Source of the DNA: Streptomyces sp. LBL
GTDB taxonomy: Bacteria > Actinomycetota > Actinomycetes > Streptomycetales > Streptomycetaceae
Direction: 5' to 3'
Length of the DNA: 64,000 nt
Assembly: GCF_029893585.1 (NCBI RefSeq)
Contig: NZ_JARXYX010000015.1
Span: 62,001 to 126,000 of the forward strand
The notes beneath the pieces were generated by a model, which saw only the letters and a program-made list of their open reading frames with translations, did not search any database and was not told the DNA's origin. Shown one piece after another: positions 1 to 8,617 of the stretch; the stretch's first letter is position 1; each line of letters opens with the position of its first letter. The position numbers and the translations under genes are program-made.

Positions 1-104
1 GGGGGATTTCGTGAAGCGCCGGTGGACGGCCCCGCGAGAGGCAGATCATACCGATACGGACCGTCATGTACGTCCTTGACGGCATCGCACCGCAGGAGTC
101 GCGA

Positions 105-581
105 ATGAAGCTTTTACGGAGAACACAGCTGTGGGGCCTGGGCGTCTTGACGCTGTTGTTCGGTCTGGTCGCCGCCCCCACCGCGCAGGCGGCACCGGCC
201 GAGGTCGCTGCCGCCGCCCCCAGGGCCGTCGAGTGCAGCGGCAGTTGGGACGGCATCACCTACTGGGCCAAGAGCCCCTCGGGACGGAACGGGGGCGGCT
301 ACGCGCGCACCTACTGGAACGGCTCGACCAAGCGGAACTGCGTGAAGTTCTGGTCCAGCCCCTACGACGGCCTGGCGTCGCACATCACCCTGTACCTCTT
401 CGACGAGAGCGGCGACTACTCCGCCGACCCACCGCAGGAACATCCGGCCAACTACCACTACTACGCCGGTCCGCTCTACACCTGGTTCGACGCGACCGGC
501 GAGTGCATCCATCTGAGCGGTTCACTGGTCCGGGGCGGGGTGACCTACCGCCTCGACACCGGAAACATCCGGTGCGGTTGA
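105..581 (+). CDS. Small secreted protein of unknown function
   Basis: A 158-residue exported protein. The N-terminus MKLLRRTQLWGLGVLTLLFG followed by an Ala-rich stretch ending in AQA-AP is a clear Sec signal peptide. The mature part is rich in Tyr, Trp and Gly and has four Cys (about residues 45, 66, 129, 157), which would suit two disulfides outside the cell. I chose the ATG at 105 over an upstream ATG at 66 because AGGAG lies at 94-98, at the right distance, and because the signal peptide then begins properly. I do not recognise a family and give no function. A strong bidirectional hairpin follows it, so it is probably a single-gene unit. Confidence 0.75.
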   Translation: MKLLRRTQLWGLGVLTLLFGLVAAPTAQAAPAEVAAAAPRAVECSGSWDGITYWAKSPSGRNGGGYARTYWNGSTKRNCVKFWSSPYDGLASHITLYLFDESGDYSADPPQEHPANYHYYAGPLYTWFDATGECIHLSGSLVRGGVTYRLDTGNIRCG

Positions 582-751
582 TCCGTCGTCGCTGAACCCG
601 GCCGGGCGGGACATCGGGCCGGCGCGCGACTGCGTACTCGGAGCGGGCGGCGGCGTGGTCGCGGATCCCTGGAACGAGGGCCGGCGGCCGTTTCGTCCTC
701 GCCGGCAGGTTGGCGCCGTGGCCTTGGTCCGATGGGCGTTGGTCCGATCGG

Positions 752-796
752 CCTTCATCGCGGCCGGGGCCCGGTGGGTTCCGGCCGCGATGAAGG
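752..796. terminator. Bidirectional hairpin terminator
   Basis: A perfect 16-bp inverted repeat (arms 752-767 and 781-796, 13-nt loop) between two convergent genes ending at 581 and 804. There is no T-tract, as is common for actinomycete terminators. It can serve both strands. Confidence 0.75.
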
Positions 797-803
797 GGTG
801 TAC

Positions 804-1565
804 TCAGGACCAGTTGGCCGGTTCGGCCAGCGCGTAGGACGACGCGATCCGGTGGTTTTCGTGATGGATCGTCAGCACCTTCGGGCCGCTGGGCGTGCCG
901 TTCCGCCACGCCGTGCAGTAGATCCCGTTCGACCAGCGGATGGTCTGCGAGGTCGAGGGAAGGGCCGCGATGCCGGTCATGCTGACGGTCTTCTTGCCGT
1001 TGAGCCAGACTTCGAAGACGCCCGCGCCGGCGCCGGCCAGCTTGAGGCGGGCGACCACGCGTATCCACGTACCGCGCAGGGCCGCGATGGAGCCGACCGT
1101 GCCCTTGATGCCGCCGGAGCCGCCGAAGCGGATCTCGTCGCCGATGACGAACATCAGGAGCCAGGGGCCCTCAGGGTCCTCGGGGGACCACTGCTGGAAG
1201 GTGACGTTCTGGTCATGGAACTCCCAGTCGGGGGCGAGGCGGATGGCCTGGCCGTAGTACTTGTCCTCGCCGACGCTCTGCGCGCCGCGCTGGATGACCT
1301 CCGAGTGGTAGCCGCCGGTCTCGCCGATGTATGTCTGGGTGGCCTCCAGGGAGTGGTCGCCCTTGTACACCGGGGAGTCGACGGTCGCGATCACGCCGTC
1401 CTTCTGCGTGTAGGCGTAGTCCCAGCCCTCGACGCTGCCACGGTTCTGGAAATACACCACGTCGGCGGCCCCCGCCCGCCCGGTCGCGCCGACCGCGCCG
1501 GTCGTGCCGACCGTGCCCGCCAGGACGGTGCCGCCGAGCATGGCGAGAGCTTGTCGTCTGCGCAC
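804..1565 (-). CDS. Tat-exported polysaccharide-lyase-like protein
   Basis: 253 residues. The N-terminus MRRRQALAMLGGTVLAG is a twin-arginine-type signal, with cleavage probably near GRAGAA-DV. The mature part looks like the beta-jelly-roll lyase-like family that includes heparin-lyase-I-type proteins: an early acidic/His stretch (YHSEVIQRG), then YYGQAIRLAPDWEF and a QQW segment where these families carry substrate-binding residues. GTG start at 1565. Its ribosome site GAGGTGA includes the stop codon of the upstream lyase gene, so the two are translationally coupled (6-nt gap). Likely role: extracellular cleavage of a uronic-acid-containing polysaccharide, by family and context. The exact substrate cannot be read from sequence. 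Confidence 0.65.
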   Translation of the reverse strand: MRRRQALAMLGGTVLAGTVGTTGAVGATGRAGAADVVYFQNRGSVEGWDYAYTQKDGVIATVDSPVYKGDHSLEATQTYIGETGGYHSEVIQRGAQSVGEDKYYGQAIRLAPDWEFHDQNVTFQQWSPEDPEGPWLLMFVIGDEIRFGGSGGIKGTVGSIAALRGTWIRVVARLKLAGAGAGVFEVWLNGKKTVSMTGIAALPSTSQTIRWSNGIYCTAWRNGTPSGPKVLTIHHENHRIASSYALAEPANWS

Positions 1566-1571
1566 GGCAGG

Positions 1572-2261
1572 TCACCTCGTCCAGTAGCGGATGTTGCGGA
1601 AGCGGGCCTCGGCGCGGCCGGAACCGTGGTTGTACACACCGTTCTTGAAGTAGCGGGTGGCCGGGCCCCGGTCGTCGACCGTCAGGACGAGGGAGTCGTC
1701 GAAGTAGACCTTGATGGTCCCGGTCCCACTGGTCGCCTGGTGGGCGATCTTCACGTTGAACCAAGTGTCGAACGCGCCCGTCTTGAGCACCGTGCCGTCG
1801 TAGCGCCGCACGGTGCCGCCGCCCGTGTTGTAGACGTTGAGCATGATGTCGGTGGCGGGGGTGCCGGAGGGGTGGACCCCCCGCAGGATCTGGACGAAGG
1901 AGGCGCCGTCGGTGCCGGACGGCAGGTAGACGTCGGCGTCCCACATGCGGTTGCCCGTCTTGTAGTCGACCTTCCAGCGCATCTCGGTGCGCGGGTCGGT
2001 GGAGCTGCCCTCCTCGAACGGCTCGTCGGTGGCGTACACCCACATGCGGTGGACGCCGCCGCTTTCGCTGTGCCGGTCGGAGAGGTCGAGGTTCCAGGGC
2101 TTCTGCCAACTGTACGAGAACGAGGTCTGCGTCCAGCCGTCGGTCGGGGCGGCGGCCGGCGCGGCCGGCGCCGCACCGGCGAGCGGGGCCTGCGGCAGGG
2201 CGAGTGCGGCGCCGCCGGCCAGCAGGCCTGTACCGGCCCGTAAGAGGGTTCTCCTGTTCAT
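1572..2261 (-). CDS. Secreted alginate-lyase-2-like polysaccharide lyase
   Basis: 229 residues with a Tat-like leader (MNRRTLLRAGTGLLAGGAAL, cleavage after an Ala-rich stretch). The three hallmark strands of PL7-type lyases can be followed: RTEMRW (family RTELR) near residue 94, FVQILRGVHP (family QIH region) near 123, and YFKNGVYNHG (family YFKAGVYNQ) near 206. The QIH histidine is displaced, so PL20 or another related jelly-roll family is also possible. ATG at 2261 is preceded by AGGAAAGGA. First gene of a two-gene lyase unit with 804-1565. It would depolymerise a uronate polymer outside the cell; substrate inferred only from family. Confidence 0.72.
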   Translation of the reverse strand: MNRRTLLRAGTGLLAGGAALALPQAPLAGAAPAAPAAAPTDGWTQTSFSYSWQKPWNLDLSDRHSESGGVHRMWVYATDEPFEEGSSTDPRTEMRWKVDYKTGNRMWDADVYLPSGTDGASFVQILRGVHPSGTPATDIMLNVYNTGGGTVRRYDGTVLKTGAFDTWFNVKIAHQATSGTGTIKVYFDDSLVLTVDDRGPATRYFKNGVYNHGSGRAEARFRNIRYWTR

Positions 2262-2704
2262 CGGGTGTCCTTTCCTGTGCGGGAGTGGGGGGCCGAACGT
2301 GTCGGCCGTCGCCTGGATCCCGGAGTCGTCGATGTACAGACGGTCACCGGGGTCGAAGGCTGGCAGGAGCCGGGTGGGCGGCACCCACATCCGGCCGAGA
2401 AATCCGGGGTGAGGAACGCGAAGGCAGACAATCCCAATACATCGGAGGAGTCAATAAGTTCGACCGAGGTTGCCGATGTGGGCATGCCGTCTAGATCTGC
2501 CCCTCAGCAACCCTTATATGAACCGATGCAGGGGCTGCTGCGGCCATCGACAGAACCACGAAGTGCCCCAAGTCCGCCAATACACCCGATGTATAAACAC
2601 CTGTCGGGACTGAAACACGATGACGACCTCACGTCCGGGCAAGCGCACGTCGGCGCCCGCGCGGAGCCGGCGACCCGGCCCGTGTCCTTCGCCACGACAG
2701 GCGG
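2262..2704. other. Intergenic region upstream of the lyase pair
   Basis: About 440 bp between the start of the lyase unit and the end of the beta-helix gene. I see no gene. The middle (about 2430-2620) is more AT-rich than its surroundings and carries CCCGA/TCGGG arms at 2587-2610 that could be a weak operator. It should hold the promoter for the two lyase genes. No copy of the LacI dyad at 8572 was seen here. Confidence 0.5.
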
Positions 2705-2743
2705 GGGCCGGGCAGCGGGGTTCCGTGTCCCGCCGCCCGGCCC
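2705..2743 (-). terminator. Hairpin terminator of the beta-helix gene
   Basis: GGGCCGGGC-A-GCGGG pairs with CCCGC-C-GCCCGGCCC around an 9-nt loop, a 14-bp stem with one mismatch, 15 bp beyond the stop codon at 2758. Confidence 0.7.
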
Positions 2744-2757
2744 GTCGTCGCGCGTCG

Positions 2758-5436
2758 TCAGGGCCTGATCGTCAGCCAGTCGAGCGCGGCGACCCCGCTC
2801 GCTCCCTTCGCCACGAGGTAGAGGTCGTGCACACCGGTGACCTCGCGCGTCAGGGTCACGGACTGCTCCTGCCAGTCGCCGGTACCCGCGACGGGCACCA
2901 CGGCGGCCAGCGGACCGTCCGGCGCGTCCAGACGCAGCTGGAGCGAGCAACCCCGTGTACCCCGTGCGCAGGCGGAGTCCAGGCGTGCGGTGAGGTGCTT
3001 TCCGCTGATGTTCGCCTTACGGAAGGCCACCCAGTCGCCGGAGCCGAGGACTCCGGTGGCCGCCGTGCCGCGCTCCACGCCTCGTACGGTCGTGGCCTTT
3101 TCGGCCTGGAGCGTCGAGGCGGCATCGGGCCCGTCGCCGTACAGCCGGAGGTCGTTGACGACCCAGGGCGTGGGCCCGCTCGCGGTGAGCGTGATCCGTA
3201 GGTAGCGGGCGGTGGTCTGCCGGGAGAACACCGCGTCCTGGGTGAAGGAGCGGCCGGAGACCCGGGCCAGCGGCTCGCCCCACTGCGTACCGTCGCGGCT
3301 GACCGAGACGGAGAAGCCGTACGGCTGGCCGTTGGTGTCGCGGCCCGCGTCGAGGGAGAGCCGGCCGAAGGTCTTGCTCTCGCCGAGGTCGACGGTCAGG
3401 GACTGGCCGGCGGCCTGCGGGGCTGCGCCCGTCCAGCGGGTGTTGATGTCGCCGTCGACGGTGGCTGCGGCGTCGGTGCCGTCGCTCGCGGTGGCACTCC
3501 AGTTGCCGTGCCGCACCCGTTGCCGGCAGCCGGGCAGATCGCAGCCGGTCGACCAGATGGGTGCACCGTACTCGTAGGCGCCCTGGTCGGGAGCCGCGCC
3601 CAGGACGTCGGTGGTGACGCCGTCGACCACCTCACCGGCGTCGATGGCGGGCGAACCCGGCGTCAGCCACAGCTCACCGTTGACGGGGTCCGTGTAGCCG
3701 GGCTTGTCGCTGATGAGGTTGGAGCGGACGACCGGCAGCGGGTCACCGGTCTGCGTCGCGGTGACCGGCTTGGGTCCGACGATGTTGCTGAGGTACGAGC
3801 CGGACGCGTCCGTCGCGCCGCCGAGGGCGACCGAGGCGACGTTGATGCCCACGCCGTAGCTGGAGTTGTGGTCCTCGTTGGCGATACTGGGGCCGGTGTG
3901 GCCGTTGAAGAAGACGCCCCGTGCTCCGGTGTTCCAGGCGACGTTGTGATGCAGCCGGAAGTGGCCGGAGTAGTTGTCGACGTAGTAGCCGTTCTGGCCG
4001 TCGGCGTCGTGCGCGGTGTTGTGGTCGATGGAGGTGCCGGAACCGTTCAGGCTGCAGCAGACGTAGAAGGGTGAGCCGTCGCGGGAGGTGCGCATCGCCT
4101 CGGAGATGTCGTTGTAGGCGATGCGGTTGTCGTGGAACTCGGTGCCGTTGAGCTGCCAGGCGGTGTCGATGGCCGCCCGTCCGGTACGCCGGATCGTGTT
4201 GTGGGTGACGGTTTGACCGTTGCCGTTGATCTCGATGCCGGGGGTGTAGCTGCCCATCCAGCCGACGTCGTGGATGTAGTTGTTGGTGACGGTGTTGCCG
4301 GTGCCGCGGACCAGCACGCCGTCACCGGCCGACTGTGCGATCTCGCTGTTCTTCAGGGTGTTGCCGGTGCCGAGGATCTGCACACCGGAGTCGAGGATGC
4401 GGGAGGCGACGATGTTTCCCTCGAACGGGTCGACCGCGAGATCGCTGTCCGGTGGCATGGGCAGCGTGGAGAACTCGGAGATGTACGTGGCGTGCAGTCG
4501 GTCGACCACAACTCCCGTACTCGACTTACCCGTTCGCAGGGAGGTTCCCCACAGGTCCAGTCCGCGCAGGGTGACGTACGAGCTGTCGCTCAGGTCGACA
4601 CCCCACAGCCGGTGCTTGGCGGTCACCGTGTGTCCGGCGATGCCGCCCTTCGGGGGGACCATGTAGAGCCGGTGGGCGCTCTTGTCGTAGTACCACTCCC
4701 CCGGCTGGTCGAGGGCGGCCTTCGACCCGACGAGGTAGTAGTTGCGGTAGGTCTGGTTGCCCATGCACAGCGGTGGGCAGCGGTAGTTGCCGCCCTTGAA
4801 GTCCAGCTTGCCGGGTGCCGTGGCGGTGACCGTGCCGGTCTGCTGGGCCCAGGGGTTGGAGCCCGCCCACAGGTGCACGGTGGCGCCGGTCCAGTCGGCG
4901 GCGGGCAGGTCGGTGTCGTCGATGTGCTGGTCGGTGGAGGTGGTGTCGGCCTCGGCCCAGGTGGTGTTCAGCGGATCGGCGCCGGAGTTCGGCCAACGTC
5001 CCTCCGCAGCACGGGTGTTGTCGAGGAACACCGCGTTGAACTCGGGGTCGGGCGGCAGGTCGGTGTCGGCGGCGATCAGTCCGCCGCCGACGTCCTTCCA
5101 GCCGGTCACCTTCTCGGTCCCGTCGACGGTCACCGGGCCGTCACCGTAGGCGGCGATCGTGATCGGGGCGCCCTCGGTGCCGGAGGGAGGGGTGAGCTGT
5201 TCGCGGTAGGTGCCCTGGTGGACCAGGCAGGTGTCGCCGGGGCGGACGCGGTCGAGGCAGGCGCCGATGGTGCGCAGGGGGCTTGCCTGCGTGCCATGTG
5301 CGCGGTCGCTGCCCCGGGGGGCGACGTGGTACGTGTGGCCGGACTGCGCCGCGTGCGCCTGGACCGGGGAGGTCAGCAGGGCGGTCACGGCTGCCAGTAC
5401 GGACAGATGCTTGAGTCTGACGTCCCGTCGTCTCAT
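2758..5436 (-). CDS. Secreted right-handed beta-helix enzyme with discoidin and CBM6-like domains
   Basis: 892 residues. A signal peptide (about 1-29, ending AHA-AQ) is followed by a YHVAPRGSD...TIGACL segment typical of the DUF1565/parallel beta-helix N-cap. Asn/Gly-rich helix rungs run to about 560 (for example GNTLKNSEIAQSAGDGVLVR and GTGNTVTNNYIHDVG). A discoidin (F5/8C) module follows at about 620-750 (GDINTRWTGAAPQ ... LTVDLGESKTFGRL ... ARYLRITLT) and a CBM6-type module at about 755-892 (LQAEKATTVRGVERG ... DWVAFRKAN). Beta-helix enzymes with this layout cleave pectin- or alginate-like polymers; activity here is inferred. The ATG at 5434-5436 overlaps the stop of the DUF2264 gene (ATGA), so the two are coupled. 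Confidence 0.8.
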   Translation of the reverse strand: MRRRDVRLKHLSVLAAVTALLTSPVQAHAAQSGHTYHVAPRGSDRAHGTQASPLRTIGACLDRVRPGDTCLVHQGTYREQLTPPSGTEGAPITIAAYGDGPVTVDGTEKVTGWKDVGGGLIAADTDLPPDPEFNAVFLDNTRAAEGRWPNSGADPLNTTWAEADTTSTDQHIDDTDLPAADWTGATVHLWAGSNPWAQQTGTVTATAPGKLDFKGGNYRCPPLCMGNQTYRNYYLVGSKAALDQPGEWYYDKSAHRLYMVPPKGGIAGHTVTAKHRLWGVDLSDSSYVTLRGLDLWGTSLRTGKSSTGVVVDRLHATYISEFSTLPMPPDSDLAVDPFEGNIVASRILDSGVQILGTGNTLKNSEIAQSAGDGVLVRGTGNTVTNNYIHDVGWMGSYTPGIEINGNGQTVTHNTIRRTGRAAIDTAWQLNGTEFHDNRIAYNDISEAMRTSRDGSPFYVCCSLNGSGTSIDHNTAHDADGQNGYYVDNYSGHFRLHHNVAWNTGARGVFFNGHTGPSIANEDHNSSYGVGINVASVALGGATDASGSYLSNIVGPKPVTATQTGDPLPVVRSNLISDKPGYTDPVNGELWLTPGSPAIDAGEVVDGVTTDVLGAAPDQGAYEYGAPIWSTGCDLPGCRQRVRHGNWSATASDGTDAAATVDGDINTRWTGAAPQAAGQSLTVDLGESKTFGRLSLDAGRDTNGQPYGFSVSVSRDGTQWGEPLARVSGRSFTQDAVFSRQTTARYLRITLTASGPTPWVVNDLRLYGDGPDAASTLQAEKATTVRGVERGTAATGVLGSGDWVAFRKANISGKHLTARLDSACARGTRGCSLQLRLDAPDGPLAAVVPVAGTGDWQEQSVTLTREVTGVHDLYLVAKGASGVAALDWLTIRP

Positions 5437-7277
5437 GTCCCGTCTCCAGTCGTCGGATGTGCGGTGGTTGGGGGGTGTGCGGCGGTCGAGGGGTGTGCGG
5501 CGGTCGGGGGCTCTCGCCAGGCCGTCTCGGCTTCTTCGTTTCCGCCCGGGGAACCGAGCACGGCGCACCTCAACCAGTGCTCGCCGGGCGGGAGTCGGCC
5601 GACGAGTACGGGCAGCGCGGTGCGCCGTGCGAGGACGTTCGTGCCGGGCAGGCAGTCGACGACCTCGCCCTCGCGTCGGCCGTCGAGGTCCCGCAGTCCC
5701 GTGAGCCCCGCGGGGGCCGACACCCGTGCGTGTCCCGGCCCGGTCTCGCGGTCCGTGCCCGCGTCCCGGTCGACGGCGAAGCCGCCCTCGGCGGTGTGCA
5801 GGGCGCGAGCGGTGCGGATGCGGTGGGTACGCACATGCCAGGGTGCGGCGGCCGTCAGCCAGGTGGTGATCTCCACGTCGGGCCAGGGGCGCCAGGTGCA
5901 ACGGACCGTGTCCGCGGTGACCTGGGGATCGGCCGGTTCCTCGCGCACCCGGTAGTGCGCCCCGCCGTCGTCGCTCAGTGCCAGCATCGAGTCGTACGCG
6001 CCCTGTTCGAGCCCGAGCGTGCCGTTCGGCAGACTGAAGCCGAAGCGGGTCGAGTAGGCGAACTTGGCGTATTTCTCGGCTCCGTGGCGCACCCACGGGT
6101 GGTGCTGGCGCCCGGCGAGCAGGGTGACGTCACCGGACTCCCGCATGAGTACCGCCCCGGCGTGCGGCTGGGCGCTGACGGCGGGCAGTGCGGGAGCCGG
6201 CTCCTCCTTCGCGGTCCAGAACGCGTGCTGGGCGGACAGCGCGAGCGGCAGATACGCCTTGAGTGACCAGTAGGGCGAGCCGAACGCGTTGTACTGCTCG
6301 GCCAGCGCCGGCTGCGGATAGCCGTACCCGATGGACAGCAGCCCGTCGGGCCCCGTCACCGGCCGCCCGCGCCACCAGCGCAGATGTCGCAGCAGATACC
6401 CCTTGACCTGGCCCCACGGAAGTACGTCCACGCCCGCGAACGGCAGCGCGCCCCAGAAAGCGGCCTGCGCCCAGCGGTAGGTGAGGCTGCGGCCGTACGG
6501 GACGGCGGCGCCGTCGTCGGCGAACCAGTGCCGGAAGTCGCCGGCGAACCGGGCCGCCCGTTCCTTGAAGCGGTCGCCGCCCGTGAGCGTGTCGTGCAGC
6601 AGTCCGTAGAAGTGCATGGCCCACGGGACGTAGTAGTCGCGCCGTTCGGTGGGTCCGTCCGCGTACCAGCCGTCGCCGAGCCAGAAGGTCTCCAGGCGGT
6701 CGAGGCGCGCGGTGACCAGCGAGCGGTCGTAGGGCACCCCCACCCGGTCGAGGCCGAGGCCGATCAGCACCGGGAAGAAGAGCCAGTTGTTGTCGGTGGT
6801 GTTTCGGGGCAGCGCACTGAGCAGCCAGCGTGCGAGCCGGTCGCGTTCGGGGCCGCTCAGCGGGTCCCACCACTGCTCGGGGGCGAGGGCGAGCGCGAAG
6901 CCGATGGCGGCCATCTCGACGATGCGCTGGTCGTGGTCGACCGGCTCGCCCCAGTACTCGGGGTGCGCGGGATCGCTGCCGTGGGCGAGCCCCTCGGTCC
7001 ACAACTCGGCGTGCGGAACGGTCTGTCCACCCGCCGCGAGGGGCGCGAGCCCCCACAGCGGCCGGGCGAACGCCTCCAGTTCGGCGGCCGTGTCGTCGTG
7101 GATCGCGGTGTTCACGCCGAGCCGTACGCGCGCCCGGCCCGCACTGAAGCGGGACGCTACGGGCTCGACCCATGTCCTTACCTCGGATGCGAGCTCGGTA
7201 CGTGCGTCGTCTAGCAGCCCCGCGTCGTCCATCAGCCCTGTTCCGTCTGTTCCGTCCATCAGCCCTGTTCCGTCCAA
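5433..7277 (-). CDS. DUF2264 family protein
   Basis: 614 residues, matching the DUF2264 family (about 600 aa). Recognisable stretches are NNWLFFPVLIGLGLDRVGVP and DGWYADGPTERRDYYVPWAM (alpha/alpha-barrel half) and a C-terminal beta half. Members occur in polysaccharide-use loci; no reaction can be stated from sequence. No signal peptide, so it is probably cytoplasmic and acts on imported oligosaccharides. The TTG at 7277 has GGAG seven bases upstream. ATG codons at 7259 and 7232 lie inside a repeated MDGTG/MDD leader and are alternatives. The Pro/Thr/His-rich C-terminus (PTAAHPSTAAHPPTTAHPTT) looks like expanded low-complexity sequence. ATGA overlap with the beta-helix gene. Confidence 0.75.
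   Translation of the reverse strand: MDGTGLMDGTDGTGLMDDAGLLDDARTELASEVRTWVEPVASRFSAGRARVRLGVNTAIHDDTAAELEAFARPLWGLAPLAAGGQTVPHAELWTEGLAHGSDPAHPEYWGEPVDHDQRIVEMAAIGFALALAPEQWWDPLSGPERDRLARWLLSALPRNTTDNNWLFFPVLIGLGLDRVGVPYDRSLVTARLDRLETFWLGDGWYADGPTERRDYYVPWAMHFYGLLHDTLTGGDRFKERAARFAGDFRHWFADDGAAVPYGRSLTYRWAQAAFWGALPFAGVDVLPWGQVKGYLLRHLRWWRGRPVTGPDGLLSIGYGYPQPALAEQYNAFGSPYWSLKAYLPLALSAQHAFWTAKEEPAPALPAVSAQPHAGAVLMRESGDVTLLAGRQHHPWVRHGAEKYAKFAYSTRFGFSLPNGTLGLEQGAYDSMLALSDDGGAHYRVREEPADPQVTADTVRCTWRPWPDVEITTWLTAAAPWHVRTHRIRTARALHTAEGGFAVDRDAGTDRETGPGHARVSAPAGLTGLRDLDGRREGEVVDCLPGTNVLARRTALPVLVGRLPPGEHWLRCAVLGSPGGNEEAETAWREPPTAAHPSTAAHPPTTAHPTTGDGT
7227..7274. repeat. Direct 21-bp repeats at the DUF2264 start
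   Basis: Two exact 21-bp copies (7227-7247 and 7254-7274), with a diverged third copy near 7343. They encode the repeated MDGTGL leader of the DUF2264 protein, so the start codon is ambiguous. Confidence 0.8.
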
Positions 7278-7347
7278 AACTTCGCTCCGTTCAACCGCTT
7301 CACTCCGCCCACCAGCCGTTCTCCGCCCGCCCGCCCTTCTCCGTCCA

Positions 7348-7526
7348 TCAGCCCTTCTCCGCTCCGGCCAGCAGCCCGGTGCGCAGGAAGCGCTGGGCGA
7401 GGACGAAACCGATCAGCAGCGGTGCGCAGGCCACGAGCCCGGCCAGGGCCGCCTCCGGTTGGTGGATGTCGAGGTCGGCGAAGCCGCTGGAGTTGTTGAC
7501 CGCTCCGGTGGACTGCAGCAGGGACA
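7348..7526 (-). pseudogene. C-terminal remnant of a sugar ABC permease
   Basis: 59 codons reading MSLLQSTGAVNNSSGFADL ... APLLIGFVLAQRFLRTGLLA plus GAEKG. This is the usual end of a MalG/CUT1-type permease (last membrane helix, then QR-F--GL--GA-KG). The rest of the gene, including the EAA loop, is absent. The first ATG overlaps the stop of the truncated binding-protein gene (TGATG), which is where the two broken ends meet. Non-functional as a permease. Confidence 0.75.
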
Positions 7527-8519
7527 TCAGGCCCGCACCAGGTCCGCGGCCTCCTTCGTACGCCCGTCGGCGTGCGAGGAGACGAGGAAGGCGCCGCCGC
7601 CGACCTGCCCGGCGTACGGCGTGCTCTCGCCGGGCCAGGTGGGCATGGGGGCGGCGGCGATCCGGCCCCCCGGCACCTTGAAGGCGGGGGCGAACATGAA
7701 GTCGCCGAACCAGGCGGGGGCCGGCAGCATCAGGATCTTGTCGTCCTTGCCGAACTTGGAGAAGCCCGGGTCGATGGGCACGACGGTGGTGACGGCCTTC
7801 TTGCGGGCGAGCGGCTGGAGCAGGTCGGCGACCCGGGTGCAGTCCGGCCGGCTCAGGTCTACGTGGACCTCGGTGAGGCTGAGGGTGTCGCGGGTGGGAC
7901 AACCGCTGCTGCCGAAGTAGATGCCGGCGCCGTACTTGCCGTTGACGGCTCCGACGATGGTGCCGGGGTGCTCCTCGGCCGCCTTCAGACCGGTCTGCTG
8001 GTACTCGGCCCAGGTCTTGGGGACCTGGTAGCCGTAGCGCTTCATCAGCGTGGCGTCGTACCAGAGGACCGTGGGGGCGATGTCGTTGCGCAGGCAGTAG
8101 GTCTTGCCGTCGAAGGTGCAGGTGTCGAGGGAGCCGGGGGTGAAACCGTCGCGGACGGACTTCGGGACGAGGCCGTCGAGCGGGGCCGCGTAGCCGAACT
8201 TCTCGCTCGCGAGCGTCGCCGCCTCGGCCGGGTTGGCCAGGAAGACGACGTCGGGCCAGCCGCTCCTGGTGCGGTTGGCGAGCGAGATCTTGGTGGGCAC
8301 GTAGCCCGCGTCGGGCGGGATGGTGACGATACGCATCTTCAGGTCGGGGTGGGCCTTCTTGTACTGCTGGGCCGCGGGCATACGGGTGTTGTCCACCCAG
8401 ACCAGCAACTCGCCCTTCCCGTCGCCCGAACGGCCACCGCCACCGGTGCCTCCGCAGCCGGAGAGCACCAGAGCCGCGGCCGCGGACGCGGCCAGGGAAG
8501 CCGCGCGCCATCTCTTCAT
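7527..8519 (-). pseudogene. Truncated extracellular sugar-binding lipoprotein
   Basis: 330 residues with a lipoprotein signal (AAALVLSGCGG, lipobox LSGC). It looks like a CUT1 solute-binding protein: YGYQVPKTWAEYQQTGLKAA, GIYFGSSGCPTRD, PWFGD-like PAWFGDFMFAPAF and GGGAFLVSSHADGRTKEAA. These proteins usually run to 400-440 aa; this one stops at EAADLVRA, just where the final helices should begin, and the next bases are the tail of a permease. I infer one deletion that removed the end of this gene, the first permease and most of the second. The ATG at 8519 has AAGGTGG upstream; a GTG at 8537 in frame is an alternative. It may still bind sugar but has no visible transporter. Confidence 0.7.
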
Positions 8520-8571
8520 GGGGGACCACCTTTTCACCGAGGAGCCTTACTCCGGGAACGGGGATTGCGAT

Positions 8572-8586
8572 AGTTTTCGCAAAACT
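8572..8586. promoter_or_regulatory. Probable LacI-family operator
   Basis: AGTTTT-CGC-AAAACT, a perfect 15-bp dyad in an otherwise GC-rich divergent spacer. It lies 31 bp before the LacI gene and 52 bp before the binding-protein gene, so one site could control both. LacI-family operators in actinomycetes are AT-rich dyads of this kind. Confidence 0.65.
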
Positions 8587-8617
8587 CGACCGCCCGGCAA
8601 CGTAGGAGATTCATCCG

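Noticed and set aside
732..2243. 503-codon open frame on the plus strand opposite the two lyase genes
   Set aside because: Val/Gly/Asp-rich antisense shadow; the minus strand has two clear lyase genes with ribosome sites and signal peptides.
4132..5955. 607-codon open frame on the plus strand opposite the beta-helix and DUF2264 genes
   Set aside because: It mirrors the codon bias of the minus-strand genes, has no ribosome site or family features, and is a GC-rich antisense shadow.
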